Positions 34,401 to 44,607 of a DNA stretch of 55,922 nucleotides are shown here, in pieces. The notes under the pieces are model-generated. The model was not told the origin of the DNA. It was given only the letters and a program-made list of their open reading frames with translations, and did not search any database. Every line of letters starts with the position of its first letter. The first letter of the stretch is position 1. The position numbers were made by a program, and so were the translations under genes. Source of the stretch: Rodentolepis nana (Eukaryota; Platyhelminthes; Cestoda; Cyclophyllidea; Hymenolepididae); contig UZAE01012168.1 of the NCBI GenBank assembly GCA_900617975.1, positions 1-55,922 of the forward strand, read 5' to 3'.

Positions 34401-37400
34401 TCCATTATTGCCTAAGTACCTGTGACTACAGTTGGTTCTCTTTCTTATTACAACTTCACATTTAATTATTGCGTCCTCTTCCTATCCAATTTGCCTCAAA
34501 GATGGTTTGTTCTTTGCCACATTAAGGACTAAATAACTCAAGCTCGAAATCACCTCAAAACACGTAAAAATGGCAGAAGTTAAAAAACCGCATTTGAGGG
34601 ACAATTTGAAGGTCATATCAATAATTTATAGTGTGAGTGGAAAACATATTAGTGCCTGCGTGAATGATGACATCGAAAATTAAATTGACTACCTGAATGT
34701 TCGTCCAGGAGCAAACACAAAACAAGGGTAATTTAAAACAATCGGAAATGTGCGGTAGGTCTAGAATTAGGCTCAGTTTGTATTGGAGGGCTTCAAAGCC
34801 TGACAAAATACCTTTAAACTTGAGAAAAATAAATAAAAAACTGACTAAATGTAAGGGACATATGTTTTGTGACTGGCCCCTGACTTCTGCATCCAACTCA
34901 TGGTTGTGCAATTTTAAATATTTACCAAGAGGCAATAAGATGAGGAGGCTATTTGACTCAAAATTACCCTATGAGCTTATTGTGAACGGAATCGTTTTAT
35001 ATATGCTTTTATTAATCAGTGAAAAATATCTTTTCTACGAACCTCCGCCTTATTTATGCAGGAATAGTGGAAATGTACGACCTGGTGAATAAATACAGCA
35101 AATGATATTTGCATGCGAACATTTCAAGGTGTCAAAAGGAATTATATTGAAGTATGCATAGAATTTAACTTTGATTATAGATTTTGGCAAGTTTTAAACG
35201 TAAATAATTAACACAATTGGTTGTCTGGAGTCGATATTGTTCATACACATAACTTAAAGCTTCAAGTAATCTACATATGACAAAAAACACGTTTGCTTAT
35301 ACCACTTGATAATTCTAGATGTGGATTAATAGTGGTAATAATTATAACAAAAGTAATAATCATTCCCAAGCCTATTTAGGAAAGCCCTTTATTCATGGCC
35401 TGGACGTATTATCGTTCAGTCACTCTGTAGAGAAACGATATATCTTCCATCTCTTCACGCACCTGGTGTGAATTGATGGACGCTGGACATGTGAACCCTT
35501 GAATGCCGTGGCACTAAGTCTGTTAAGTCACTTTGGAAGTAATTAGTGGAGCTACTGAAGGTGGTCCGCTTCCTGACCCCTTGAATTCAGCTATGTCTCA
35601 ATCTGTGAAATAATAGGGCAAACAAAGTAAGTAGTGAACGCAATAAGACTAACTAAAATCTCAAAGTCAAAGAATTTGACAGAAAATAAAGGAGAAAGCG
35701 AAAGATTAAATATGTATGGAACCACTTTAGTGTGGAAATCTAGTGAAATTTGAGCAAAAATGGTACGTGATACCACATTTCCCCAAATCAAACCTCAAAT
35801 ATTTCTTTCCTTCAATGTTCACACCCTAATTTTTAAAAGAAAAAAGCATTTTGTTCTAAGGTTCAACTAGTGTTATTAGGTTATTTTTTGAATTGCAACG
35901 ACTGCTCAAGTAGATACCCACCTTGAGGAAGAGTGTCTTGGTGCGGTCGATTAGCAGATGAAGTGTCAGTTATTCTGCCTGACATTGAAAAATCGAATTC
36001 ATTTTGCATTGTTTCCATCATAGTTTCGAAGCTAGAGTTACTGGGACTCAGTTTCATGAGTGCTCTAGAATAAAAGAGACAAGGGCCAATGAATAAATAA
36101 TGAGGGTATGCAATATTTAATTTTTATCTCATCTCATTTCATTTATTATAGCAGGGCGTCAAAAATTTTGCAGATTTTAAATGTGGTTATGCATCTAAAC
36201 ACGTAGAAAGTTCATTAAGTACTAGGATATTCATCTTCTTAAGCCCGGTGTGGTGGAGTGCACCTGTAATTCAGATACCTGAAAGCTAAGCAAGATGACT
36301 AGGAACGTACGATGACTTTCAACTGTTCTAAGAGCACAATAATCACTCTTAGGCTTAACACAACTTATTAGTCAGTCAAATATGAGCCCTGAAAGTAATT
36401 TTTTTTCAGAAATGACTTGTATGTTGCATATTCGAAAATAATTGCTTTGCACCTAGGTTTCAAGCCCCACTAAATACCTCTCAGCTTACACGAGCTTGAA
36501 CCCCGGTGTGATCTCATATATTCTAATGAACCTAGAAGTTAAATCGATCTTAGAAAGTATGAAATTAATACATAATTTTATAAATTCTTTTCACAAACGC
36601 CCACTTTCATTAAGAACTTTTAAAAAGATATTAGAATATGTATATAAATTTCTTTATAAGTACTCTAGTCACCAGACGACCTTGGCTAAGATCAAAACAA
36701 AAGAATTCATTAAGAAAATGGAAAAATTCAGTGAATGGTTAGAGAAGGAGGGGGGGGGGGGAATGAGACGATGTCACATTTTCTGGATGCTAACATTTGG
36801 TATGTGAATGTGATATTTAATTCAGAAAATTTATACTCTTACATATTTACCCTTTTCACTCTTTCTCTAACCCTGACCTCCAAGTATTGAATCACACAAA
36901 TTCTCATGAAGGGAGAACATTAGATTAGAACTAGTATGGGTAAGGGAATCAAACTGGTTCAACTGAGACAAGACTAAAGCAGAAAGTTAAGGCACTGGTG
37001 GCAAAAATGAAGCTAACACGTACTCAGATTGGTCTAATGACTGTTCGGCAGCATTCATGCCAAGTCCTCTGTGGGTAGATGGACGTCTTGGATCGCACAA
37101 GGAGGCTTTTCTCACCGGGACCGTTGAAAGAGACTGCTCCTGAGAAGATAGGGGTGATGTTTGTTGAGGTGGTTGAGGGGGCATATTGTGAGGTAGACGC
37201 CATCGGGGATTGTTGACAATGGCCAGTTGTTGTTGTCTTGTCATCTGACCCCAAGCTGCATTCGGGGCACGTGAGGACGTGTTCGCTCCCATTTGATTCT
37301 GGTTTCCAGTGGGGTCGTAGAAGTACTAAATACAGAACTCTCCTACTAAACTTCTGATGATGATAATAAGGAAATTACTCCACAAACAAAGAGACACACC

Positions 37401-40400
37401 GTGACCCCATATAAATCAAAGCTTTCTTAAGAATATGAAGTAGGACAATTGTTAGGTCTTGTGTCCTGGTGTAGCTTCGCTGAATCAAGTGATTGCGTCG
37501 TTAATAATGATGTGACCACTTTTTATCTTCATCATGTAACTAATGATATTGGTTATTGTTAAAAATTACCAGAAATCGGCATGCATCTAGGGTGATTTAT
37601 TGGGATAGCAAGTAAAGTTCTAGAGTCGTTAAGATCTACCCTAGTGGATTTTCGCTTCACAGACCCAAAGTGATATGAAGTAAAGCGTGAAAAGATAAGA
37701 AAGCAGCGTATTTTTTTGCAAAAGTTGGCAATCATCACGCATTTTAATGGACCGCTATTCAAATCCCGCGCATGGTTCACTTGTCTACCCGAAAGCTATA
37801 AAAATCTATCGATGACCTCAATACCATTCCATATCTTGAACAGCCGCCAGCCTCCATAAGGAACTTTGTGAATGAAAAATATATGGTGCCGGACTGAACT
37901 TATATTTACAACATAAAGGACTTCAATTAAATAGAGAATTGAACTTCTGGTTCCACAAACCGCAAAATTGCCATGATCTCCTCCTTAAAAATGTGCAATC
38001 TTAGTGCATATACATCTTAATTTAGTTATTTCTTGCGATTGTTATGAAATGGTCAAACTTGTATCTAATCATAAGCAAACCTCCTCTCTTCACACTAGTT
38101 TCGCTATTCTATTTGACTAGTGGCAATATTCCGAGTTAAAATTATACCTGAGACTCTGAACTACATTCAGTGAAACATAAGATCAAACGTAGGGTGGTTA
38201 TTTGAGGGTGTTGGGGCAGTGGGGGGGGGGGGTTATCTATTGCTAATTTACCTTCTGGGATGACACATAATGTTGTTGCTGTTGTTGATGAATTTGAGCT
38301 TGAGTGAATCGAGGACTCCTTCGCATCACAGAGGGATCAATGTGAGGACATTTAATTGGACTTCGTTCAATTTTCGGAGAGGAGCTTGTAGAATTCGAAG
38401 AGACTGGACCACCAGATATTGACATGGGTCTTTGGGAGAGGGGTTCTTGTGTAAAACAGAAATCGGGAGGTGGTGGCGGCAGTGGCTGGCCAGTGTCCAT
38501 CAACTCTTCACCACGTGAGATACTCCTCTCAGATCGGTAGAAGTCCGAAGAGTAGGGATCTTGGGACATACTGCGACGTTTACGGCAAGAAGTAGCCGAT
38601 TCCAGCTTAGAGAATGATAAAAAGATTAGAAATGGGAAGAATCATACAATACTTATTTTGAGAATTCTGTAGCATGTAAGTAGCAACCAATATACTATAA
38701 AAAATTCAGATCGCTTACAAGTAGCTAATAGTTTATAGCACCTAAGGATAAGTATTGGGCATAGATGGATCGATGAAAGGAAACCCGCTATTGGGAGAGT
38801 AAAGTATTAGTGAATGGTGGAGGGAAACCGCTCCATTCCGCGCTAAATGGAACAATAAACCTTGAAAATTCCCTTGTTCATAGTTTGAATATCCAATCCA
38901 ATACTTCACTCAAATCCCGAAAGTAGTACCGCTTTATGTACGTGACTAAGTGACTTATCATTTCCTCTAGTCAAATTAATACTACTCAATTAGCATTTCA
39001 ATTTAAAACAAACGAACATTGTAACTAAAACGAAAAACAGTCTTGGTCATTCATTCTTTTGTTCGAGTGTTTTTAGTGACCCCATATACATATGAAATTC
39101 TAGACTAGAGTGTTTAAGCATACCGTGCGATAAGAGTTAAGTGTGTGTTAACTGCTACTATTGAAGGTGTGACCTTTAACCCTTTGTCTACTTAAACAAG
39201 TTATCGGATTGCTAATCGACTTTGTTTTTACACCACCTGACCACTCAGTGGTCAATGATCATTTTATATCTGCCTTCCTTTCTTTTTGCCAAGTGGTGAA
39301 GCCCACTCAAACCAAAAAGTGGTGTATCGAAGTTAGACTCATTTTCAAAACTAAATTGCAGATCTGTTGACGATTCTTCTCTTTTTCACATCCACAACTC
39401 ATTGGAATGATTAAAAATGGATTTATATTGAAATATTGAAGAATCGGCATCCTACTTCAATACATTATTTAAATTGAAATTGTCAACTTTTTCCAGTCAC
39501 TATCGGGTAATAAAAGTGAGAGCAAATATGCTGACTTAAACCCAAAAAAGCAAAAGAAAATTCACATAGCTACTATCTTGGCATCAGAACAAATAACCCA
39601 ATTGCTGGAATTACAAGTTTTTGTCATTAACATATAAAATTAATGTGATGCTTCTGAAACAACTGGATAGCGAAGCACAAATAGTATATGTGGTGGAATG
39701 ATGAAATCCAACGCAATAAGTCCAAAGACGTGGTCTAAGTATACACTAGGTGGGACAGTCTTATCTGTTAAAAACACGCAAGCTTTATTTATGATAAGCC
39801 ACTCTCCACCCTCCATTGCGTAGAATCCGGTCTTTGGGTGCCATTAATTATGTTTTCGGAGTGTGTGCTTACTCCGAACTATACGAAATAGGTTCAACTA
39901 TTTGCGTGTGTAAAACACAACTCGTATTTTACGTGCCGTAAAGCTGACCGAATGAAGTATGGTTATGGTTGGTTTCATTGTGTTGATAAAGTGAATATAC
40001 ATACACACACATATATATATACACGAGTCAGTAAGGGTGTTTACTCGAAAGGGCCTCGATGTGTATCAGACTCTTCCGTCTGTTATCTCTCAGGTTCCAG
40101 AAGAGAAAATTAAAGGCGGTCATTACGCATGTTACAGTTTAAGGCAGTATGTCTGTAAATGCAGGAGCATTTGGCACCGTCTCCAAATAGCTGAAGGGAT
40201 TTCAAGAGTGCAAACGTGGGTTTGGCAATTCAATAGTTAGGAATTAGGGAATATGAGCATATAACGCCAATTAGGGTTAGATTCGTACCTGAATAGGTAG
40301 AAGTCACAAATAGAGTAAGCCTAATTAGGCCAAGATATTCTAATTGTCAATTATATAGAATTATTTATTTTATGAAGGAAATGATGTCTTGGTCAAGATT

Positions 40401-41316
40401 TAAACTTTTAACAGAAATAAAGCCTCATTTCCTCCGTTTGATGAGGTAAAATAAATAGGAAGAACGAAAATTCAACTTAAAATATTTTGTTTAAAAATGC
40501 AATAAAATATATGAAACAAACTCGTAATATCTTTATCATTTACATAGATCTTGAGCGCTGACAAAATCAAAATAACTTTAACTGCAGAATAAATAGCAAC
40601 ATAATTAACCTTTTACTCAAGGCTCACAAAGGGCCACTCTACTGGTGATTAGAGGCGCGTTAAATGTCAACTGGGTTTTTGTAAATTTAAGTTACCATTA
40701 GATAGCAACATTAACACCATTATATGCCAATCATAAAAATAATACCCAATAAAGGTCAACTAACCTGAGAATTCTGTGCTCTCACTGCGAAATTCATTGA
40801 CTCCGCCCGCATAGCTGTCAATTCTTGGAAATTCATGTGCAAAATTGGGTTATTCGTTGTTTCGTCTGAACATTTCTCCCTTTTGGCAGCAGACGGGCTT
40901 CCATTAAGAATTTTTCCGAAAGCAGCTCCTAATTGGGAGGTTGGGGTTGTCATTCTATCTCCTCCTCCACCTCCTTCATCTGCCGACTTCATTCCACAAC
41001 CCTCATTTATTCCATTCGGTAAATAACTCCTAGTCATAACTTTCACCTGTTGATTACTATTATTGACGATTGGACTTGAGGGATTAAGTCGGGCACTTCT
41101 GTTCGCGAATGCAATGTCCTGCATGAAACTGGGGTGCTGTCCGAGTGGATTAGTAGGGACTGAAAGAGGGACTGGAAGTGCGGTGGTAGAGGGGTGATAG
41201 TCAAAGGAGCTAAACATGGGTGAGGACTGTTGGTTCGTTTGCAATTGATGAGTGGTAGTGGACGGGACTGAGTAGATGTTAGTCCCAACTCCTGAAGAGT
41301 TGGTGGAGAAATCCAT
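24049..41316 (-). CDS. NFAT5: NFAT5-like Rel-homology transcription factor with two tandem IPT domains (11 exons)
   Basis: Exons on the minus strand are 40765-41316, 38252-38605, 37024-37325, 35922-36064, 29239-29504, 28309-28502, 26566-26879, 25787-25983, 25584-25713, 25274-25491 and 24049-24198. They total 2,820 nt (939 aa) with phase kept at every GT-AG junction. Residues 1-500 are Ser/Gln/Pro-rich with few landmarks. The DNA-binding Rel domain (about 500-708) carries QHRARYLTEGSRGPIKNRS, DGYPTIL, DSVGLVKLRNSDVE and TRLVYRV. Then come PELFIIGKNFVRGTRVIFRQ and a second DMFVLGSNF domain. The DNA-contact loop and FIIGKNF read closest to NFAT5/TonEBP, a tonicity-responsive factor that dimerises through its Rel C-terminal domain. 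The protein stops just after the second IPT domain, so the long Gln-rich tail of vertebrate NFAT5 is absent. Exons 5' of 41316 cannot be excluded. Confidence 0.93.
25584..25983 (-). CDS. NFAT5: NFAT5-like exons 8-9: first IPT/TIG (Rel C-terminal) domain
   Basis: Exon 8 is 25787-25983 and exon 9 is 25584-25713, split by a 73-nt intron. They encode GGPEITRMSIKKGD, PELFIIGKNFVRGTRVIFRQ, WEMDAEIEAPYFTQ, then THLVCRVPEYTGPSLPL and GRPEQFTYLP (residues 709-817). ELFIIGKNF...GTRVIF is nearly the NFAT5 dimerisation-domain sequence. The pair begins after one base of a codon and ends after one base of a codon. Confidence 0.94.
26566..26879 (-). CDS. NFAT5: NFAT5-like exon 7: end of the Rel N-terminal domain with a long basic/Ser insert
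   Basis: Residues 604-708. VDSVGLVKLRNSDVE and TRLVYRVLLLSPENTVEG, ending DPIRC, match the strands that close the DNA-binding domain. Between them (about 620-679) lies an insert of roughly 45 residues beyond the vertebrate NFAT5 loop, with SKRKRDRKQEEK and a Ser/Thr-rich stretch. The donor GTAGGT leaves one base (A). Confidence 0.93.
26880..28308. other. NFAT5-like intron 6
   Basis: AT-rich intron. The open frame 27322-27627 on the minus strand has no domain and does not fit the phases. Nothing else was seen. Confidence 0.6.
28309..28502 (-). CDS. NFAT5: NFAT5-like exon 6: middle of the Rel N-terminal domain
   Basis: After ATTTACAG, reads MQGWSGSAMLHVFVASESDD, then FYQVCLVSTKSNRGCCEIVF and NTNNRVM. 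This corresponds to the family's LxLFVG...FYQVxRVTGK region. The donor is GTGGGT, phase 2, joining to SVDSVGLVKLRNSD in exon 7. Confidence 0.92.
28610..28622. repeat. Poly-C run
   Basis: Thirteen consecutive C in NFAT5-like intron 5, about 110 bp upstream of exon 6 in the sense of transcription (poly-G in the transcript). Confidence 0.95.
29239..29504 (-). CDS. NFAT5: NFAT5-like exon 5: acidic leader and DNA-recognition loop
   Basis: Reads AFGSETNDEEMTSGNGDHDS, then LVQQPELQHRARYLTEGSRG and DGYPTIL (residues 451-539). The RARYxTEGSRG loop is the base-contacting segment of NFAT proteins and is intact at about 515-525. The donor used is GTAAAA, since phase 0 and homology both place the junction after PTIL. 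Confidence 0.93.
30456..30498 (+). repeat. Isolated tail of the structured repeat
   Basis: Contains GGGGCTAATGATAAATATCA and TAAAGCC, a nearly perfect hairpin, then TGCCATTTGAAAAAAA. No 5' part is present. Confidence 0.8.
30880..31040 (+). repeat. Structured repeat, middle deleted
   Basis: Has the 5' module (CACCTCCACGTGGTGCACCC), AAGTCTATAA, CAGTTGACTTCAAATGATTA, then jumps to GGGCTAATGATTCATATCAT and AAAGC with an A-rich end. The pyrimidine-rich middle is missing. Confidence 0.85.
32707..32734. repeat. Poly-G run interrupted by an N
   Basis: Twenty-three G, then N at 32730, then four G. The N shows that the assembly could not resolve the run, so its true length is unknown. Confidence 0.95.
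33245..33400. promoter_or_regulatory. C-rich, GC-rich patch in NFAT5-like intron 4 (possible internal promoter)
   Basis: A stretch of about 150 bp, much richer in C and in CpG than the AT-rich intron. It has CCACCGCGTTG, ACTCCGCCC, ACGCCCCGCCC and CCCCTCCCC, which resemble Sp1/KLF sites, and a CTACATAAAAC string at about 33286. A regulatory role is inference only. Confidence 0.25.
35922..36064 (-). CDS. NFAT5: NFAT5-like exon 4 (residues 403-450)
   Basis: A 143-nt exon reading ALMKLSPSNSSFETMMETMQ and then NEFDFSMSGRITDTSSANR. Acceptor TTCTAG, donor GTGGGT, leaving one base (G) that joins exon 5 to give Asp. It is separated from exon 5 by a 6.4-kb intron, the longest in the gene. Confidence 0.85.
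36243..36292 (+). ncRNA. 7SL (SRP) RNA Alu-domain-like fragment
   Basis: GCCCGGTGTGGTGGAGTGCA followed by CCTGTAATTCAGATACCTGA matches the 5' Alu domain of SRP RNA. The GGTG...GCACC helix closes on a GGTGG loop, the TGTAAT U-turn lies between the helices, and a second hairpin is TTCAG-ATAC-CTGAA. Its stem bases differ from the human CCCAG/CTCGGG hairpin but still pair. No S-domain sequence (GGAA or GNAR helix 8 motifs) follows within several hundred bases, so this is probably a truncated copy or SINE-like pseudogene. It is antisense in NFAT5-like intron 3. Confidence 0.5.
36750..36761. repeat. Poly-G run
   Basis: Twelve consecutive G in NFAT5-like intron 3. Confidence 0.95.
37024..37325 (-). 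CDS. NFAT5: NFAT5-like exon 3 (residues 303-403)
   Basis: After TATTTAG, reads YFYDPTGNQNQMGAN, then Gln/Pro-rich sequence (MTRQQQLAIV, MPPQPPQQTSP). The donor GTACGT leaves two bases that complete a Glu codon with exon 4. Confidence 0.85.
38221..38232. repeat. Poly-G run
   Basis: Twelve consecutive G, 20 bp beyond the donor of NFAT5-like exon 2 (poly-C in the transcript, early in the intron). Confidence 0.95.
38252..38605 (-). CDS. NFAT5: NFAT5-like exon 2 (residues 185-302)
   Basis: After TCTCTAAG, reads LESATSCRKRRSMSQD, so it has a basic CRKRR patch near its start. It then has a proline run (LPPPPPDF), Ser-Pro motifs (SSSPK, ERSPIK, RRSPRF) and a QQQQQ tract. The donor is GTAAAT, phase 0. 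The SP motifs suggest phosphorylation, which is an inference. Confidence 0.85.
38606..40764. other. NFAT5-like intron 1
   Basis: AT-rich. The plus-strand frame 40037-40240 (67 codons) has no recognisable family. A short mixed CA/TA tract lies at about 39998-40024. Confidence 0.55.
40765..41316 (-). CDS. NFAT5: NFAT5-like exon 1 (residues 1-184)
   Basis: Begins MDFSTNSSGVG, after an in-frame TAG about 80 nt upstream with no other ATG between. Ser/Thr/Gln/Asn-rich, no domain. Ends RAQNSQ before GTTAGT, phase 0. A short upstream ATG frame in another register precedes it. The start is therefore probable rather than certain. Confidence 0.8.
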
Positions 41317-44300
41317 ATGGGTAATGAGAATGTTATGACAAGAGTATAACTCTGGTTGTATAAGAGGTGCACGTGTGTGTGCATTCTAGAGTGAGGCGTG
41401 CGCAGACATGTGTTTGGGTGGTACATAAACACATGAATTCACCACGCTGACCTTGATAACCAATCAGCGGTTTGAGATGCATGGGTTTATGTGCACAGAA
41501 AGGTGAAACCTAAGATGATGTACCAATTTATACACTAAACCCTTATCTCAGTGCTTAAAGTTTCTCATTTGCACCTTTTAATCTTTACTTACAAAATCCA
41601 GTGGGCAGCTTCTTCCTTAAATATGATGGGGATTAAAAAATAATATTAAACGGTTTTAAAGCCGTTTAGTTGAGGGGGTTACCTACGCCTATTACTGCTA
41701 GATCGATAGATTAGTATCGATATTTCTATCAACTATGTGTCTACCTTTGGTCTAAAAAGAATTTTTTCTTTTAATATCCCTGAAAAAAACCCGGCGTTTC
41801 GAAAATCCGTATTCTGCAGCTTAGTAGCCTGTAAATCACACTTTACAGGCACACGAATTTGCTAATTCTTCTAACCTATTTATCTTTCGGCAACAAATTT
41901 CACTTATTAGTGATTAACTATGTGAATTTAGCTGATTTCGTAACTTTTAGAACATGTTGCACTAATGGGCCGTGGTGACCTTTCTAAAGAACTTTTATTT
42001 ACTGGTCGTAGAATTATTCTCTCGCATAAATGAAATTAATATGAAAAACCAACTTTATTTCATTGTCCTTGACCTGTGAGGCTATCAAAGAATCGAAATT
42101 TCAGAAATTAAATGAACCAGTCATTTAACACAATTGATCAAAAATTTCATTTAATTTCTAACGGTAAAGGTCAAATTCATAAGTCGCATTTTCTTCATTC
42201 GTTTAAGGAAATTTTCGTCTGTCCGTCACTTTGATTATATCATGTCTGTTGATTTAAGTATATCAATTAACATTTTGGTGCCATGTCACGCTGCTCGGTG
42301 AAAATGATTTTGAACCACGTTCGATTTATTGATTATTAGACAGTTTCATGAAATTGACAGAAGCCAGAATGTCAACGCAGATATGGAACCACGCTATGCT
42401 AAATGCTACCGATGAATGATTTTTCAATTGATTAGACTAAAAAATTAGTTTACTTAGTCTATGGGTATGCAGTTCTCCTATTCATCAGCTAAGTTGAGAT
42501 GGCGATCATTTCTATTGACGACGATACTAATTGAAGACGTCTCTCAGATGACTGATGTATGAGTTCCCACAGTTCACTAACATCCAACTCTCTTCAAAAA
42601 TTCTTTAAAACTCACATTTCTTTTAACTAAAAGGAGAAAGCAATCGGACACAGTATTCACAGCCACTTTCCCTTTCAATAATCTAATATCTCGGGATACG
42701 GATTAGTCACCAGAACCAAAGAAGTCACATTCAATAAATACCTTACATAATAAGGAACTTCACAAGATGCAGCATCAAACTTGACATTTTTCGACTTACT
42801 GATAACTTTCGATAGCTATTATATTTACATTGAGCGCATTGGGGTAAAAGTACGTGCCTACTATAAGCGAAAATGAAATAAACGACTTTGCTGGGGTATT
42901 AATTTTAAGAATAGTAGAGCGGAGAGAAAAATATAAAATATAAGAGAGTACCTGACTGAGAGGCATCGGAGAGAAGAGTGTTGGATTGATGGGTGTGTGT
43001 GTGTGTGCGCGCATGTGTGAGATGAAAACCGGTACGTCTGAGTGGGACCAGAGCTAAGCTCATAATCAGGAATTTATTGATATAATTTTCAAAAGTGCCG
43101 CTCAGTTTATTGCTTCAGGTTCAGTGATGATTAAGTAGATGTAAAAAGTTACCATCGTATCCATTAATGACTTGAGTAGAACATTCATGACAAGATATGC
43201 ATGGATATGGCACCCTGCTCATTGATAATATCTCAAAACACTAATATCAGGCACCATAGATAAAACCGAAATTAATTTTATTAGCGTATCAAATCAGACA
43301 ATATTTGCTACTAAGATGAGTTTCTGTTTTCATCTGCCATCACATAGCTTTGGAGAGGTTACCTAAAGCGGGCCATTCTATTAATGACTTCATACTGTTG
43401 GCTTCATCAGAAAGAAGCCATTTGACAGGTATGAGTTATTCTCTATTGGTGGTGGTATTGGCGTGGTGGTGCTATGACTTCACAACTTTTATTCAAAACA
43501 CATCTAGTGGGTGTGGTGTGCACTTTGGATTCACTTGTGTGTTTCGCGATACAAAAATATAATACCGCCTCACAAACAATTTAGCTTACTTGAATCCTCC
43601 TTTCCAATTCTCTCTAACATGCATTCTCACATAGGATGTCAATTATATTTAATATTTGATGAAAGCTGACATCTGGGTAAAGATTGATTAAAGCATAATT
43701 TTTTTCTTAAAAATTAAATAATAATAAAGTAAAGCTTGATGTAAAAAGACGACTTAAACGAGGTTCCATACGCAGTTGGACTTATAAATAAAAATTGGCC
43801 AAACATCCGAGCTATTCAGAAATGCTTTCCATGCCTCCATATTTCGTGAAGGTGTATTAAAAAGAAGCCTCACCACTAAGAAACCTAAATTCTTCCATCA
43901 CCTCTTGCTTCAGCCAATTTTAGTCAGTCCTATAGGTCAACCACTTACTTGATGTGTGCTGAGTTAGATGGAAAGCTTGTTTACTGATGAGCTACCAATA
44001 TGAACAAACTTGGGACACCATTTTAGAAACTTGTTTGCACTAGAAAGACTAGACTCCAGACCTCATTGTTTGTCAATAACTTGAGAATTTTTTGGCATTA
44101 AAGCATCTTAAGATCTTTATAAGGGGATGTTTTTACAACACTCGATATTAAGTCCCTAACGGCTATATTACTGAAGAATTGGTGCTGGGATAAGCTTAGC
44201 AACCTCGTCAATCCAATAGGTGAACATCTCCCAATTAGTAATCCAACCTGGGTAAGCTAATGGATATTAGTTAAGGTATACTCAACCATAACTGGATGCT

Positions 44301-44367
44301 GATGGAAGTGGTTATTGTTCCTCCCACTCTTTATCTTCATCTTTATCTCCTTCGCACTGTTACAGAT
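41317..44367. other. Region upstream of the NFAT5-like gene
   Basis: Expected 5' UTR and promoter of the minus-strand NFAT5-like gene. It has two short hairpins (AAACGG...CCGTTT at about 41648-41667; GCCTGTAAA-loop-TTTACAGGC at about 41828-41851) and a GT tract at 42992-43008. No other gene was recognised. Confidence 0.5.
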
Positions 44368-44607
44368 CTATGTTTCCATTGATTTTATTTTGGCCCAAAT
44401 AGGAAATCTCAAACAATAAAACTCATTACAATAAAATCTGTATACTTCACTTGAGACTTTCATTTGTTCAAAAAAGCGATGCACATTAAACAATGGGTTT
44501 TGCTTATCATCGTACTGTGACATCGGTAACAAATATTTGGTAATTAAAGTGCTGACGCAACTTGTGTTTTGTGCAACTGTCTGATATCGATTGACACACA
44601 TTGGTGC
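44368..44607 (-). CDS. Candidate 3' terminal exon of an unidentified minus-strand gene
   Basis: Following a good acceptor (CTTCTCCTTTTCAG), an open frame of 79 codons reads APMCVNRYQTVAQNTSCVST, then LFNVHRFFEQMKVSSEVYRF and YCNEFYCLRFPIWAK, and stops at TAG. The composition is protein-like, with aromatic and Cys residues well spread. The polypyrimidine tract is among the best in this part of the window. I do not recognise the family and found no certain upstream exon, which would lie at higher coordinates. It could be chance. AATAAA occurs on the minus strand within the last codons (about 44385-44393), too early to be an obvious polyadenylation signal. Confidence 0.35.
   Translation of the reverse strand, partial: APMCVNRYQTVAQNTSCVSTLITKYLLPMSQYDDKQNPLFNVHRFFEQMKVSSEVYRFYCNEFYCLRFPIWAKIKSMET

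Larger units (their letters stand above)
29505..35921. other. NFAT5-like intron 4 (6.4 kb)
   Basis: The longest intron of the gene. It holds two repeat fragments (30456-30498, 30880-31040), a possible skipped exon (31688-31791), a poly-G run with an N (32707-32734) and a C-rich, GC-rich patch (33245-33400). The 131-codon plus-strand frame at 34697-35092 has no family signature. Confidence 0.6.

Noticed and set aside
34697..35092. 131-codon open frame, plus strand
   Set aside because: No domain, no signal and no splice context. It is in an NFAT5-like intron on the opposite strand. Its amino-acid content is what AT-rich chance frames give.
37740..37775. tRNA B-box-like string (TTCAAATCCCG)
   Set aside because: No A box and no matching acceptor stem at the proper distance, so it is not a tRNA gene.
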